From the NCBI GenBank assembly GCA_016718205.1, contig JADKEB010000033.1, positions 62,001 to 126,000 on the forward strand: a stretch of 64,000 bases of DNA, given 5' to 3'. Positions 37,051 to 47,759 of this stretch are shown here, in pieces; positions within the stretch are counted from its first letter, which is position 1; the number at the start of each line of letters is the position of its first letter. The translations under genes were made by a program, and so were the position numbers. This stretch comes from Saprospiraceae bacterium. Lineage in GTDB: Bacteria > Bacteroidota > Bacteroidia > Chitinophagales > Saprospiraceae. A model generated the notes under the pieces. That model saw nothing but the letters and a program-made list of their open reading frames with translations, was not told where the DNA came from and searched no databases.

Positions 37051-37605
37051 GCTTTGACTTTTATGGCAAATATAAGTTTATATTTTGAATTGGGATGTAA
37101 ATTCAAAAAAATACGAGTATGTAACAAAGTGCCCAAAAATTAAAATAATTAACGCAAGATTATTTTTTTTGGTTAACTTCAAATATCAAAAACCGTAATT
37201 GTATTATAAAGTCAAAAGATAAATAGAAACTTTGTTGATGTTTTAATTTTCCACACTGTTTAAATCATTCAATACCCTTATATCCATATTTGAATGATTC
37301 ATGATACTCAAAAACTACAAAACCCAAAAATGAATATGATTTAAATCATCTTTTCCAATGCAAGTCAGAAAATGGTATGGTTGTTGTTTTTGACTTATAG
37401 GAATTACCATTTGCATAATAAAATTAGGTGTATTATGAAAAACATTGATTTCGGACTGGTAGGTACCATAAAAACAATAGAGTCACATATGGATCGGACT
37501 TTTATGATGTACTATCTGCATCCTTGACTATTGACATAAACCGATAAAATATGAATCTTATAAATAAATCATCCATGAAAACTATCCAAAATATTATTTA
37601 CTTTT
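37051..37605. other. Gene-free spacer at the start of the accessory region
   Basis: AT-rich. A 30-codon ORF at 37435 (MKNIDFGLVGTIKTIE) and a broken signal-peptide-like start at 37575 (MKTIQNIIYF) are visible, both probably relics. Confidence 0.35.
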
Positions 37606-37635
37606 TTGATTTTATTGATTATCTCCTCCAGTCTT

Positions 37636-37953
37636 ATGGACAGTCTGATGAAGTACCGAAATCAAGCATCTGACAAGCTACTAAGCCCACAAAGCAAAGA
37701 CTACCATCAGCTACACCATCAAATGAAACACTTAAGTAGATCAGTAAAAGAGCAAGCCAAAACGATGGGTTACGACATCGAAAAACTAAGTCAACTAAGA
37801 CAATCAAGAATAGCGATATGGACAAAAGAAGAAGGTGTAAGAAAAGGTCTGTACTTAGCAGGATTTAGAAAAGTGTTAAGTGCCGAAAGATATAGGAAAG
37901 CAGACATGGAAGACCTCAAAGAACAGGTGATGAAATACCATCCGTTGAAGTAA
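37636..37953 (+). CDS. Small hypothetical protein, possibly decayed
   Basis: 105 residues (MDSLMKYRNQASDKLL to EQVMKYHPLK), basic and helical, with no family recognised. In another frame just upstream, MKTIQNIIYFFDF runs towards SYGQSDEVPKSS, which looks like a signal peptide that lost its frame, so the real gene may be longer and broken here. It lies 47 bp before the DUF1016 nuclease gene. Confidence 0.3.
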   Translation: MDSLMKYRNQASDKLLSPQSKDYHQLHHQMKHLSRSVKEQAKTMGYDIEKLSQLRQSRIAIWTKEEGVRKGLYLAGFRKVLSAERYRKADMEDLKEQVMKYHPLK

Positions 37954-38000
37954 AAGAGTTCAAATTTTGTGGCCTTAAAGAATAAAAGTAAATTTGCAAC

Positions 38001-39028
38001 ATGGAGATAAATAAATCAGAATACAGGATATTTTTTGAAGATATAAAGGAGCAAATCCGAAAGTCACAATACCAAGCTTTTAAGCTTGTCAATAAGGAAT
38101 TGATTGATCTTTATTGGACAATAGGGAAGATGATCGTAGAGAAGCAAGAAAAGCAAGGATGGGGGAAATCAATAGTAGAAGTATTGTCAGAAGATTTACA
38201 AAAAGAGTTCCCGGGAGTACAAGGATATTCAATAAGTAATTTATGGAGAATGCGAAGCTTTTATATTGAATATCAGGCTGATACAAAACTCGCACCATTA
38301 GTGCGAGAAATAGGATGGAGTCATAATATAGTAATTTTTGAAAAATGTAAAGATGCCTTAGAAAGAGAATATTACAGCAAAATGACAAAACAGTTTGGTT
38401 GGACAAAAGCCGTATTAATCCATCAAATAGAGAACAAGAATTATGAAATGTTTTTGATGAATCAAACCAACTTTGATAAGACAATAGCAGCAGATTATAG
38501 AGATCAAGCAAAGCTGGCCATCAAGGATGAATACAGCTTTGATTTTTTAGAAATGAGTGAAGACTATCGAGAAAGAGAATTGGAACTAGGCTTATTGAAA
38601 AACATAAGAAAGTTCTTGATGGAGATGGGCAGCGACTTTGCTTTTATGGGCAATCAATACAGGATGATAGTTGAAGGAGATGAGTTTTTATAGACTTATT
38701 GTTGTATCATCGAAGGTTGAGATCAATGATAGCAATAGATCTAAAAGTAGTAAAATTTAAACCTGGATTTATAGGGCAAATGCAGTTTTATTTAACAGCT
38801 TTAGACGAACAAATAAAGGAAGATCATGAAAATCCAAGCATCGGAATAATCATCTGTAAAGAGAAAAATAGAACAATAGTAGAATATGCACTCAAAGACG
38901 TAAATAAGCCAATAGGAGTGGCCACCTACACCATAAAAGACAGCTTACCAGAGTCGATGAAAAACTACTTACCATCAGCTGAAGAAATAGCAGAAAGATT
39001 GGAAAGTTTTTTTGATGACGAAGAATAA
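38001..39028 (+). pseudogene. DUF1016/YhcG PD-(D/E)XK nuclease family protein, frameshifted
   Basis: Two consecutive frames (38001-38693 and 38699-39028) add to about 340 residues, the normal length. N-terminal DUF1016_N (LVNKELIDLYWTIGKMIVEKQEKQGWGKSIVEVLSEDL), C-terminal PDDEXK part (FMGNQYRMIVEGDEF, then FIDLLLYHRRLRSMIAIDLKVVKFKPGFIGQM and PSIGIIICKEKN). The break falls in a run of five T at 38687-38691; adding one T restores EFFIDLLLYHRR. Family members may act as helper nucleases next to restriction or DNA-processing systems. Sequencing error is possible. Confidence 0.85.
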
Positions 39029-39562
39029 AAAAGGCAAAAATAAATCCCCCATTTGCTACGGATAAAGTTTAAGCCCACCCATCAACAGCATGCAGTGCCC
39101 CCGATTTTTTCTGTCATACTTTTTGCGATGGGCTTAGCCAAAGCAGCACATTATAGCTTTTTAACAGCACACAAAACCACCCTAAAAAAGCTATAAAGAG
39201 CTGCTCACCACCCAAGAAGCCCATAGCAAAAAGCCGCTCCACTCAGCTTTAATCGAAGCCCCTTCGGGTTCACTACACCAAAGCCATCAATATGGCTTTG
39301 ATCCTTCCTTCGTCAGGATTACGTTTCGTTCATACTCATGCCAAAAAATCAAGGGTAAGCTATTTAACATAATGTGACCTATATTATGCGACATAGCACT
39401 CTCCCGATGAAAATCGGGATCTAACAAAACTGCTACGATCGTCAAGCATCGCTACCAATGATAATAAGTGCTCCACAGGCATTGAAGGCGTATAGTCAAA
39501 TTAATGTGCTACACAATTTAATAAGAACATAGCCTTACATTTTTGCAAAATATAGGTTCTCA
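39029..39562. other. Gene-free region with hairpins, left of the IS
   Basis: No credible ORF. Several short inverted repeats are present, such as AAAGCCATCAATATGGCTTT near 39282 and CCCGATGAAAATCGGG near 39403. The region ends at the left terminus of the IS5-family element. Confidence 0.4.
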
Positions 39563-40436
39563 GAGTATGTTTAAAAATTTAATGGAACTTTTTAGTCGAA
39601 TCGCAAAAGGATGGTTTGACAGTTTTGCCAAAACACCCATGCTGCCGGACTTTCTACTGTTTTCTCATGATCTTTGTCCAGTCTTCGGTAGTAATTGAAT
39701 CTTCCAAAAGTCTGGTCAGTCACCCACCTCCATTTGACAGGAACAAATCCCTTTGCGCTGGGTGGCTTTGATGAAAGTTCTAAATTAACTCCTAAAAGGT
39801 TAGTTTCTACCCAATCTCTGAATACCTTCTCATACGCAGCATCTGCCAATATTGTTCTTAGCCTGTAAACATACCCTATTAATGGTTCTATAACTTGATT
39901 TGCTGTTTGACCATCGTATTGATTTGCACTGTGTACTACTACATTCCACACTCGCCCCAATGTATCTGTCACAATATGCCTTTTCCTTCCATTTATCTTT
40001 TTATTCCCATCAATGCCTTTATTTTCAGAGACAAAAGGTCCAGCTTTAATGGATTGACTATCAATGCTTAACATGCCAGGACTATCAGATTTGTTTCTTC
40101 TTGATCTCTCATATATATTTAATGCTTCGTTTAACTTAAATAAGGTACCATCTAATGACCACTTTCTAAAATAGTAATATACAGAATTCCATTTAGGAAA
40201 AATACACGGCATATTTCTCCATTGACTTCCAGTCCTTAAAATCCAAAGAATGCCATCAACGATATCCCTTAAATTGAGTTGCCTTTTTCTTTTGACAGGT
40301 AAATATTTTGACATAAATTGCCACTGGGAATCGCACAGTTTAGTAAATTGAGTTTGCATAATATTTCTTATTTTGATTAAGGCAAATTTATGCATTGATT
40401 CCCACTTTTTACATATTTAAAAATTTAAACATACTC
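39563..40436 (-). mobile_element. IS5-family element, IS1031-like (874 bp)
   Basis: Terminal repeats GAGTATGTTTAAAAATTTAA (left) and AAAAATTTAAACATACTC (right). Adjacent triplets are TCA (left) and TTA (right), both of the TNA type that IS1031-group elements duplicate, though they do not match each other. Encodes one apparently intact transposase. The termini equal those of the 259-bp and 54-bp MITEs in this window. Its right edge cuts into a toxin-like gene. Confidence 0.88.
39592..40359 (-). CDS. IS5-family transposase
   Basis: 255 residues from the ATG at 40359 (MQTQFTKLCDSQWQFMSKYLP). An N-terminal DUF4096-like domain is followed by the DDE catalytic domain: first Asp in MLSIDSQSIKAG, second in TILADAAYE, Glu in the RRLDKDHEKT-type region. 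It catalyses cut-and-paste movement of its own element and probably of the shorter GAGTATG elements. No frameshift is seen. Confidence 0.9.
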   Translation of the reverse strand: MQTQFTKLCDSQWQFMSKYLPVKRKRQLNLRDIVDGILWILRTGSQWRNMPCIFPKWNSVYYYFRKWSLDGTLFKLNEALNIYERSRRNKSDSPGMLSIDSQSIKAGPFVSENKGIDGNKKINGRKRHIVTDTLGRVWNVVVHSANQYDGQTANQVIEPLIGYVYRLRTILADAAYEKVFRDWVETNLLGVNLELSSKPPSAKGFVPVKWRWVTDQTFGRFNYYRRLDKDHEKTVESPAAWVFWQNCQTILLRFD

Positions 40437-40439
40437 TTA

Positions 40440-40622
40440 AGGGGAATTCCTAATTTTCAACCTGATTTCGAAAAAGATTTTCATAATTCTATAATTGGCC
40501 CTTCATGGAAAATATTTTATACCCAATACCCTAAGGCAACAAAATCACAAATTTTGAATAAAGTTATAGAGCTTGAAGATAAATACGGTAAGTATTTTCT
40601 TCCACCAACAAGAGGCAATTAA
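40440..40622 (+). pseudogene. C-terminal fragment of an IS-interrupted toxin-like gene
   Basis: About 60 codons open from the right edge of the IS to a TAA at 40620 (GIPNFQPDFEKDF to KYFLPPTRGN). No start codon of its own. Followed after 35 bp by a probable immunity gene, the order seen in the other cassettes, so I read it as the last part of a polymorphic toxin whose N-terminus was lost with the IS insertion. The toxin class is not recognisable. Confidence 0.45.
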
Positions 40623-40657
40623 TAATTTTTATAAACAAATACTTAAATTAATTCAAA

Positions 40658-41275
40658 ATGAATTCAAAATTTTACAACATCATTCCAATGGCATTTGAAG
40701 GATATGATAAACTAGATAATGAAGAGTTAATAAATTTAGATATTAACATATTTGCTGATTTTAAGTTGGTAGTTAATGATTGGCCGCTAGATTATTTTTT
40801 TGCTAATTCATTTGCTTGTATTGTTGATGAACGGCTATATTCAATTATTTCTTATCAAAAAATTAGTGGTGTTCGGTTTAAAAAGATTTCTTATGTAGAA
40901 AAAGGACCTGATTTTGATATTTACCCTGAAGATACTGTTTTACCTCATTTTAGAGAAGTTGTTATAGCAGGTACTCCTTTTAGAGATGATTTTGGAATAT
41001 ATAAATTATCAATAGAAGATGGGTATTTTATAGAATATTTGGTTGTATCTGAAAAAGCAGTCAAATTGTTAGTTTTAAATAACTGTATTGAGCTAAGGGG
41101 AGAGATTATTGAGGGAAATCCAGACGATTATTTTTTGAAAAATAGGGAAATAGCATTATCTTCAAATGCTTCGTTACCAATATTTCCAAGATTTGAACAA
41201 AACAATTTCTTAAAGAATGGGAAAAATAATTCCAAGCTATTAATATTAAGTAAAATATATATTGTTAGATTTTAA
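40658..41275 (+). CDS. Probable immunity protein, Imm11/Imm43-like
   Basis: 205 residues, soluble, no signal peptide. The middle part (FACIVDERLYSIISYQKISGVRFKKISYVE) resembles the core of the DUF1629/Imm11 and Imm43 immunity families, where a 'VSERL' helix precedes a beta-strand pair; this is a pattern match by eye and not certain. It directly follows the IS-broken toxin fragment and precedes the next cassette leader. Low GC, like its neighbours. Confidence 0.5.
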   Translation: MNSKFYNIIPMAFEGYDKLDNEELINLDINIFADFKLVVNDWPLDYFFANSFACIVDERLYSIISYQKISGVRFKKISYVEKGPDFDIYPEDTVLPHFREVVIAGTPFRDDFGIYKLSIEDGYFIEYLVVSEKAVKLLVLNNCIELRGEIIEGNPDDYFLKNREIALSSNASLPIFPRFEQNNFLKNGKNNSKLLILSKIYIVRF

Positions 41276-41334
41276 AATACACCATATTAAGATAAGTTAA
41301 ATATAATTTAAAAAAAATAATTTCATCAATACCA

Positions 41335-41553
41335 ATGAAAATCCACCATACCCTATCACTCTTCCTCACAACCATCACCTCCAAGCCCAATCCATCACCT
41401 TTGGGCCCACCTCCACATTATTCAATCTGGATGGAGCGCACTGGACTTTGTCTCCAGCCGATGATACCCGCAGCGAGCAGCGATGGCAAGCATGTAGATT
41501 TTTATGGACTGACAGGGAGTAAAATACAATTGGTAAAATTATCGATAGTCTAA
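41335..41553 (+). CDS. Cassette leader peptide (type 1), copy A, internally frameshifted
   Basis: 72 residues. Compared with the copy at 45742, DNA identity is high throughout, but a one-base loss after codon 14 and a one-base gain near PMIP put the middle in the wrong frame (SKPNPSPLGPPPHYS instead of an FGPTTTLFNLDGAHW-like core). The C-terminal half (PMIPAASSDGKHVDFYGLTGSKIQLVKLS) is back in frame. Signal peptide MKIHHTLSLFLTTI. Heads the WHH cassette. Confidence 0.55.
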   Translation: MKIHHTLSLFLTTITSKPNPSPLGPPPHYSIWMERTGLCLQPMIPAASSDGKHVDFYGLTGSKIQLVKLSIV

Positions 41554-41594
41554 AATAAATATAAAAACAGAATACAATAATACAATAATACAAT

Positions 41595-42739
41595 ATGAAA
41601 CCAATAGTCCAAATAACACTTTTCTACGTGATGCTTATGATAGCATCACTTGGTAAGGTATTTGGACAGTACCAAGACTGCATCACCTTCCACAGTGACT
41701 ACTCGGGTCTTGAGTGGGATGCTGCAGAGCGTCAGCTCATCACTACAGCAGCATGTGAGCTCAATACACTCATGATAGATGCAGGTGTGGTCAACTTCAA
41801 AGTGCATACTTTCGGATTTTATGGCTACAATCCCAATATGCAAGGTGGTACGGAAGCCGTATGGAATGATTTTCTGGCATCTAAGGTCAATACCGCTACG
41901 CCACACCTCGCCATAGGCAAAGAGATCAATCTCGATGGTAGCTTTAAAAGTTTTGGGTATCGTTTCATGTGCCGGCTCAGAGTTTGCTTAGCTGTATTAC
42001 CAACGCAGATATGAACAGTATAATATCAATTCTATCTTCATTGAATGGAAGTGGTCAGGCAGGGTTCCCATCACCCCAAAACATTATTTCAAAAGCAAAA
42101 AGTCTTACATCAATTATCATTTGTAAATGCGGAGCGGAAAATGGAAATAGATCAGGGTGTGCAACTCCAGATTTAAATTATATTGAGGATAAACTAACAA
42201 TGCCAGGCTATGCCAATTATAACCATCTTGATAATATAACATTTGAATCCAAGACATATGAGGTCTTTCAGTACAAAAAAAAATTACACTTACTATCAAT
42301 TTACAGCGTTGCGTCTCCGGAATCATTTCCGAGTGGAAAATTGGAATTAACGGATGAACTAAATGAGTTTTTGGGTGAAGTTCGTGGTAGCGCTATAGTT
42401 TATTATATAGATAAAAATAACATTAATCAATTTGATGACATATTGAATGGTATCCGACTTTCACACGAAATGGGAATAGGTCTGGCGCTTCGTATCTTGA
42501 AAAAATATTTCTACTTAATTTAAACGGTCTGGTTAAGGTTTATTATACCATTGATGCTGAACTACCAGCTGAGAAGTGGAGCAAGAGCAGGAGGTATTGG
42601 AGCCATAGGGCAAAAATTTATTAAATGGTTTTGCAAAAGGCTGCTTCAACACCACTTGGAACGATAGGAGGAGTAATCGTAGACTATGCAGCGGAAGCCA
42701 CCATTGAGTTTTTCTTTAACAACGATGATAATAAATACG
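41595..42739 (+). pseudogene. Cassette leader 2 toxin gene, N-terminal part, interrupted by IS630
   Basis: Opens with a signal peptide (MKPIVQITLFYVMLMIASLGKVFGQ) and a domain of unknown function (CITFHSDYSGLEWDAAERQLI, FKVHTFGFYGYNPNMQGGTEAVWNDF). The frame breaks at about 41949 (one A missing from a run of five, as the copy at 45994 shows) and continues as PAQSLLSCITNADMNSIISILSSL, breaking again near 42510 and 42600. The last readable stretch is STPLGTIGGVIVDYAAEATIEFFF, stopped by the IS630 element. The C-terminal toxin lies beyond the IS. Confidence 0.6.
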
Positions 42740-44136
42740 CTAGTGGTGCAGGAACGAAGTAAATTAAGTATTAACATGCTATTGGATTTTGTTTAAAAAA
42801 ACCACTAAAAACCCATTTTAACTTTTTTGCATTCCAAATATTTGCATAACTGATATATTTGTTATTGCATCTTCCAATTCTTTCACAGAATTGAAAGATG
42901 TATTCCTTAATCTTTGTTTTTGCAATTTACTAAACCAGTTTTCTATGGATTGAGCCAAGAGCAATGTTTTGGTGTGTACACAAATCTTATTCTGTGATTC
43001 GTACTTTCCAAAAATGCCATTCTTGATTCTTGACTTTTCAGAATTCCTTCTTTACCTTTATTCCCCAAACTACTTGTGTAGCCTATTTGTTGCGCTACCC
43101 ATTTTACCAGACCCGCTGATTTATGTGTATTGAGCTGGTCTAATAGAAATGTTATTTTGCATTTTTGCCCTTTGATTGGCATATTGACGATATGTATTTT
43201 ACAAAATCTTCTTCTGTCCTGGTTTGCTCCATGATATAATGATCTATCTTCCCCGTTGATACATTTAGTGCTGCTGTCAGGCAGGTAGTCCCATGTCGTG
43301 TATATTCAAATTCCATTTTTTTGATATCGCCTTCTTTTTGTGGTATCAACTCTTTAAATTCTTTGCTTGTATACCGGTTTTTCGTCCACGCTATACAAAT
43401 AGTCAGATTCTGAATCGATGCTTATATAAAAAAGTATGAGTGAACATATCATTTCTACACGCTTTTTGAAGGAATTCCAACAGGGTATTTTGGGAAATAA
43501 CCAATACTGACTCTTGTGCGGCTTTATACCTTTTTTTATTATCTTGCCTACATATCTGCCACTAATTTGATCTACTATTCCCAATGATTTACTAACATGT
43601 GCCAACGTTTCACGTGTCCAGTTTGTATGTTCAATCCCGTAATCCGCTGGCTTACAACACGCCAAAGCCCTGATTTTTTCCTCTTGATCAATTGTAATGC
43701 GTTTCGGTGCTCCAAGCCTTGTTCGTCACTAAGTATGTCCAATATTTTTTAAATATTTCATAATCCTTGGCTGGTTTATGCTTACACCATGATCACAAAA
43801 AGTAATTAACTCAGATACTGAACTTTCCCATCTTATTCTCCATTTTTGCACTGTCTTAAATGCTACGTTGTTCCTTACCATGGTACTATAAATACTTTCA
43901 CCTTCGATACCGTCAAGTATAAAACCTAAGCGTTTTGCGTACTTCTGTGGCAAAGAACCTTTAACAATTTCATCTTTAATAATTGAATGAATTTTAAAAT
44001 TTACGGTTAATGGGAGTGGCTTTGGTATTCCTCGCATACAAAATAATTTTAGCTTAACAAATTAATATCAATACTGAAACACAATATATTAAAATTTGTT
44101 TTAATGTATAACTTTATTTCGTTCCCGTAGCACTAG
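42740..44136 (-). mobile_element. IS630-family element, decayed
   Basis: Imperfect ends: CTAGTGGTGCAGGAACGAAG on the left and, inverted on the right, CTAGTGCTACGGGAACGAAA. The transposase gene is broken in several frames. It interrupts the WHH-toxin cassette gene. Confidence 0.7.
42818..44037 (-). pseudogene. IS630-family transposase, multiple frameshifts
   Basis: Reads in pieces from 44037: an HTH part (PLPLTVNFKIHSIIKDEIV, WRIRWESSVSELI), then WTRETLAHVSKSLGI, YSVDEKP (first catalytic Asp), RHGTTCLTAALNVSTG, FLLDQLNTHKSAGLV (second Asp), RFVYTPKHCSWLNP and IENWFSKLQKQRLRN (Glu). The order of DDE motifs is that of IS630/Tc1-mariner. At least three frame changes and an in-frame stop before IEN make it inactive. 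Confidence 0.8.
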
Positions 44137-44992
44137 ATACATTGAAGCATTTATGAAGTGGCTTATAGAAGAGGGATTGTGGGTCTAGTTATTTCTGTTG
44201 GCACCAATTTATTTGATAGTCCACTAGTTAATTTTGTCGGAGCATTTTTAAATCATTTTATTAACAAGCCTTATGAACAGTGGAATCCTTTACTTGCCTT
44301 TGCTGAAGCAGCTTTAGGTACATTGATCCAAGGATGTGGTGCACAAGTGAAAAATATTCCAGCCGTGCAAAAGTATATTGCAAACATTCTCATAGATGTT
44401 GGTAAAAATCCAGGAATTTTTAAGCATTTTATTTTGTATCCATGGACATTAAAGTCCTGGAGAATTTTAAAAGAATTAGATGATAAAAGTGGAATAAATA
44501 AAACATGGGTTAGACAAAATTTGGATTTACTGACAAAGATGTCTGTAAGAGATAATGCTTTTCAGTTAAAAATTGAACAATTCTATAAAACATTTAAATG
44601 CCTGAAGGTATTTCCCTCCTGTAAGGGTAAATGTTCCAGGAACACAATATAAAGTTACTTTTAACAAATGGGGCTTTCCTGATTTTTCTGAATATTATCG
44701 ACCTAAAGGAGTGAATGTGCAATATCGCCCAGCAGCTGGGTTATCCAATACTCAGAGTGACTATAATTTTGTTGATGCTACAAATTGGCTAAGAAATTTG
44801 TATCCAGGTAGGGTAACGGGCAGTGGGGGGAATTTATTTGTTGATGGAGTAAGATACACATGGCATCATCTAGAAGATGGTAAAACTTTAGTTCCTGTAC
44901 TCCAATCTGTTCATACCGCTTCAAAAGGTGGTTTAAATCATACTGGAGGATTTTCTGTTTTACAGAAGGGATTAGTTGGATTTTTTGAATAA
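44137..44992 (+). pseudogene. Polymorphic toxin C-terminus with WHH-type HNH nuclease domain
   Basis: The part of the cassette gene beyond the IS630. A hydrophobic pretoxin stretch (RGIVGLVISVGTNLFDSPLVNFVGAFLNHF) runs to about 44615, where one base change shifts to the frame ending at 44992 (GTQYKVTFNKWGFPDFSEYYRPKG). The last 60 residues match the Tox-WHH nuclease signature: FVDGVRYTWHHLEDGKTLVPVL, SVHTASKGGLNHTGGFS. The family cuts nucleic acids with an HNH/EndoVII fold. An immunity gene begins 14 bp later. Confidence 0.75.
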
Positions 44993-45006
44993 AATAATAA
45001 AATAAA

Positions 45007-45483
45007 ATGGATGCTTATCTAAACAATCTTAAAATTAGAAAATCAAAAATAAATTTTCTTAATGAAACTAAATTTGGAGTAATTTTTCCTTTTATATTTA
45101 AATTATTCCATGAAACCTTTGAAGTTAAAATTGGAAGCCCAGAAGATTCATATTTTAAAATAAAAGTCTATGATTTACTTCCAGACAGTTTTGGTGAATA
45201 CGCTTATAACTTTAACAATAATTTTACATCTTTAAAATTAGATTATTTATTTTCTTTGAATGAAATAGATCGGTACAATAATGAATTATGGATTCAAAAA
45301 TATTTTTCACAGAAAATATTATATATTGGTATGATGTCATCAAATTATCCATTGTACTTAGAGTGTGAAGGCAAAGATAAGGATCAGATTTTTTTTATAG
45401 ATGAAAGTACTTCTGATGATATTTCAAAATTGGTAATAGCTGATAATATTTTTGATTTATGTAAAAATTCACTTTTCAAATAA
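45007..45483 (+). CDS. Probable SUKH/SMI1-like immunity protein
   Basis: 158 residues, soluble. The final part (ILYIGMMSSNYPLYLECEGKDKDQIFFIDES followed by SKLVIADNIFDLCKNSLF) resembles the late strands and helix of SUKH-superfamily immunity proteins, which commonly accompany WHH nucleases. Fold similarity is judged by eye. Placed directly after the WHH toxin, so neutralisation of that toxin in the cytoplasm is the expected role. Confidence 0.6.
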   Translation: MDAYLNNLKIRKSKINFLNETKFGVIFPFIFKLFHETFEVKIGSPEDSYFKIKVYDLLPDSFGEYAYNFNNNFTSLKLDYLFSLNEIDRYNNELWIQKYFSQKILYIGMMSSNYPLYLECEGKDKDQIFFIDESTSDDISKLVIADNIFDLCKNSLFK

Positions 45484-45522
45484 ATTTGTCAGAAAATATT
45501 AATCCATCAAACATCTATAAAA

Positions 45523-45717
45523 TTGGAACGAAGATTTTGGCGTATTAAATCGCTGGAATTTAGAGATGCGAGGCCGTATGAGCTCTTAGATAAAGATTGC
45601 CTTGACAAAAGATATAGTGAACTTAAAAAGTCTGGAGCAGATCTTTCGGAGTTAGAAAATGAATACAGAATAAGGGGACTTGATTTGCCTAAGAAATTTC
45701 TTTTTGGTAATAATTAG
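45523..45717 (+). CDS. Orphan fragment between cassettes
   Basis: 64 codons from a TTG with no recognisable family (FWRIKSLEFRDARPYELLDKDCLDKRYSELKKSGADLSELENEYRIRG). Charged and helical. May be the tail of a lost immunity or toxin gene. Sits just before leader copy B. Confidence 0.35.
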   Translation: MERRFWRIKSLEFRDARPYELLDKDCLDKRYSELKKSGADLSELENEYRIRGLDLPKKFLFGNN

Positions 45718-45741
45718 TAACAATTTAAAAATATAAAAATC

Positions 45742-45960
45742 ATGACTGTAGTTAGAATATTATCACTCTTCCTCACAACCATCTCCCTCCAAGCCCAATC
45801 CATCACCTTTGGGCCTACCACCACATTGTTCAATCTGGATGGAGCACACTGGACATTGTCTCAGCCTATGATACCTACAGTGAGCAGCGATGGTAAGCAT
45901 ATAGATTTTTATGGGCTGACTGGGAGTAAAATACAATTGGTAAAATTATCGCTAGTCTAA
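45742..45960 (+). CDS. Cassette leader peptide (type 1), copy B
   Basis: 72 residues: signal peptide (ILSLFLTTISLQAQ) and a short mature part (SITFGPTTTLFNLDGAHW, then SQPMIPTVSSDGKHIDFYG). This copy is the best reference for the family because its frame is unbroken. It ends at the same codon as copy A. The next ORF, leader 2, begins 33 bp later. Whether it is a true small secreted protein or the severed N-terminus of a larger one is unknown. Confidence 0.6.
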   Translation: MTVVRILSLFLTTISLQAQSITFGPTTTLFNLDGAHWTLSQPMIPTVSSDGKHIDFYGLTGSKIQLVKLSLV

Positions 45961-45993
45961 AATAAATATAAAAACAGAATACAATAATACAAT

Positions 45994-47759
45994 ATGAAAC
46001 CAATAGTCCAAATAACACTTTTCTCTGTGATGCTTATGATAGCATCACTTGGTAAGGTATTTGGACAGTACCAAGACTGCATCACCTTCCACTCCGACTA
46101 CTCGGGTCTTGAGTGGGATGCGGCAGAGCGTACACGTATCATTACGGCAGCGTGTGATCTGAAGACGCTGATAGCCGACGCGGGAGTCGGTGGCTTCAAG
46201 GTCCACACTTTCGGATTTTATGGCTACAATCCCAATATGCAAGGTGGTACGGAAGCCGTATGGAATGATTTCTGGCATCTAAGGTCAATACCGCTACGCC
46301 ACACCTCGCCATAGGCAAAGAGATTAATCTCGATGGTAGCTTTAAGAAGTTTTGGATAAGCTTTTCAATTCCGGCTTCAAACTGTTTCGCCCAAACTGAT
46401 GCAGTTAAAATTCAAAATAGGATAAAAAAGTATACACCTTCCGCCTCGACCAATCCATCTCCACTATCAATAATCAATGATTGTCATACAGAAATAAAGA
46501 TATTATTATGTCTTTGCAATAGCCAGGATCCGTCCATATGTCTCAAAGATATAGATAGAAAATTGACCAAAGAGTTGGGCTTTAGAAAACGCAAATAGAG
46601 ATTGGCAGCAATCGAACCTGGGGTTTAGGTCAAAATGGGATATATGATTATTTTGGCAAGGAAGTGAAAATAGGTGGGGCTGCATATTATATCCCAGAAC
46701 AAGTCAATGAATCAAAAACTGAATTAGCATCGAGTCTTACAATAACAACCGAAGATACTACCATAGTTTCAACAGGAATAAATGGCCTTGTATATATTCT
46801 TGATGAAGAAAGCTTTCCGAATGGGGAATGGGATAATATGCAGAGCGCAGCAGCTAATGTAGGTTATGTAGAGTGTTGGGTAGTGCTAAAAGATGACTAT
46901 GGCAATTATTGGCTTTATTCTCGTTTTCTTTTCGGGCCATTTGAAGATCCTGCAGGAATTGTTGCTGTCCGTGGAGAAAATCCTACAGGTAAAAGAGGTG
47001 TAACACTCTCGCCGTGGGGCAATGCATTAAAATTACTTGGAAATGCTGCTATAGATGCTTGTTTGCAAGCTGTTGGAAATAGACTCACTGATGAAAATAT
47101 TAATGATTGGACATCAGCATTTAAATCAGTTAGTTATATGGGTGCTGCATGGGAAGGGATATCCAGTCTATTGCCATGGAAAAAAGTAAGGCTGCTTCGA
47201 CACTTATCACAGCCATAGGGAAAGGTTTTATTGTCGTTATCAGTAAAGCAACTTCTGATCAGTATTATACGGCAGAGCAAGGATTAAGAGATTTCATATG
47301 GGCCATTGGTGAAAGTGTATTGTCCCAAATAGTTGGCGAAAAATTGGCTGGAAAAATACCTGAAGCTATTTCCGGTTTGGTAAGATTGGTAGGAAATAGT
47401 TCAGGAACAGTCGCAAAAATAGGAGCGAAATGCTTTTCTACCCAACTTATGAAATATGGGTGCTTCACAGGAAGTACAACTGTTTATACATCTTTAAGCA
47501 GTCAAAAGCTAATAAAAGATATAACCCTTCATGATATTGTGCTGAGTCATGGAAAATTGGTTAATAATGACGCAATTACTGGTGCAGAATATGGATTTTT
47601 ATCATTAAAAAATGAAGCTCCCCCACAATTAAACGCAGTATCTTTTATTTCACAAAATGGAACGCACTCGTGTCAATTATCCCTGCATGATGCTTCTTTA
47701 ATAGAGTATGATATTAGAGCCATAGGTGATTATGCCTTTTTGTCCATACCTGAGCAAGG
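45994..47759 (+). pseudogene. Cassette leader 2 Hint-toxin gene, first part, interrupted by IS3
   Basis: Begins with the same leader as at 41595 (MKPIVQITLFSVMLMIASLGKVFGQ) and nearly the same N-terminal domain. Frame losses occur near 46271 (TTT instead of TTTT), 46583 (AAAA for AAAAA) and 47179 (AAAAAA for AAAAAAA). Repaired, the protein runs through a middle region (WGLGQNGIYDYFGKEVKIGG, NGEWDNMQSAAANVGYVECWVV) and a hydrophobic pretoxin part into the Hint N-terminus CFTGSTTVYTSLSSQKLIKDI. The IS3 sequence starts after PEQG in the Hint domain. Confidence 0.65.
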
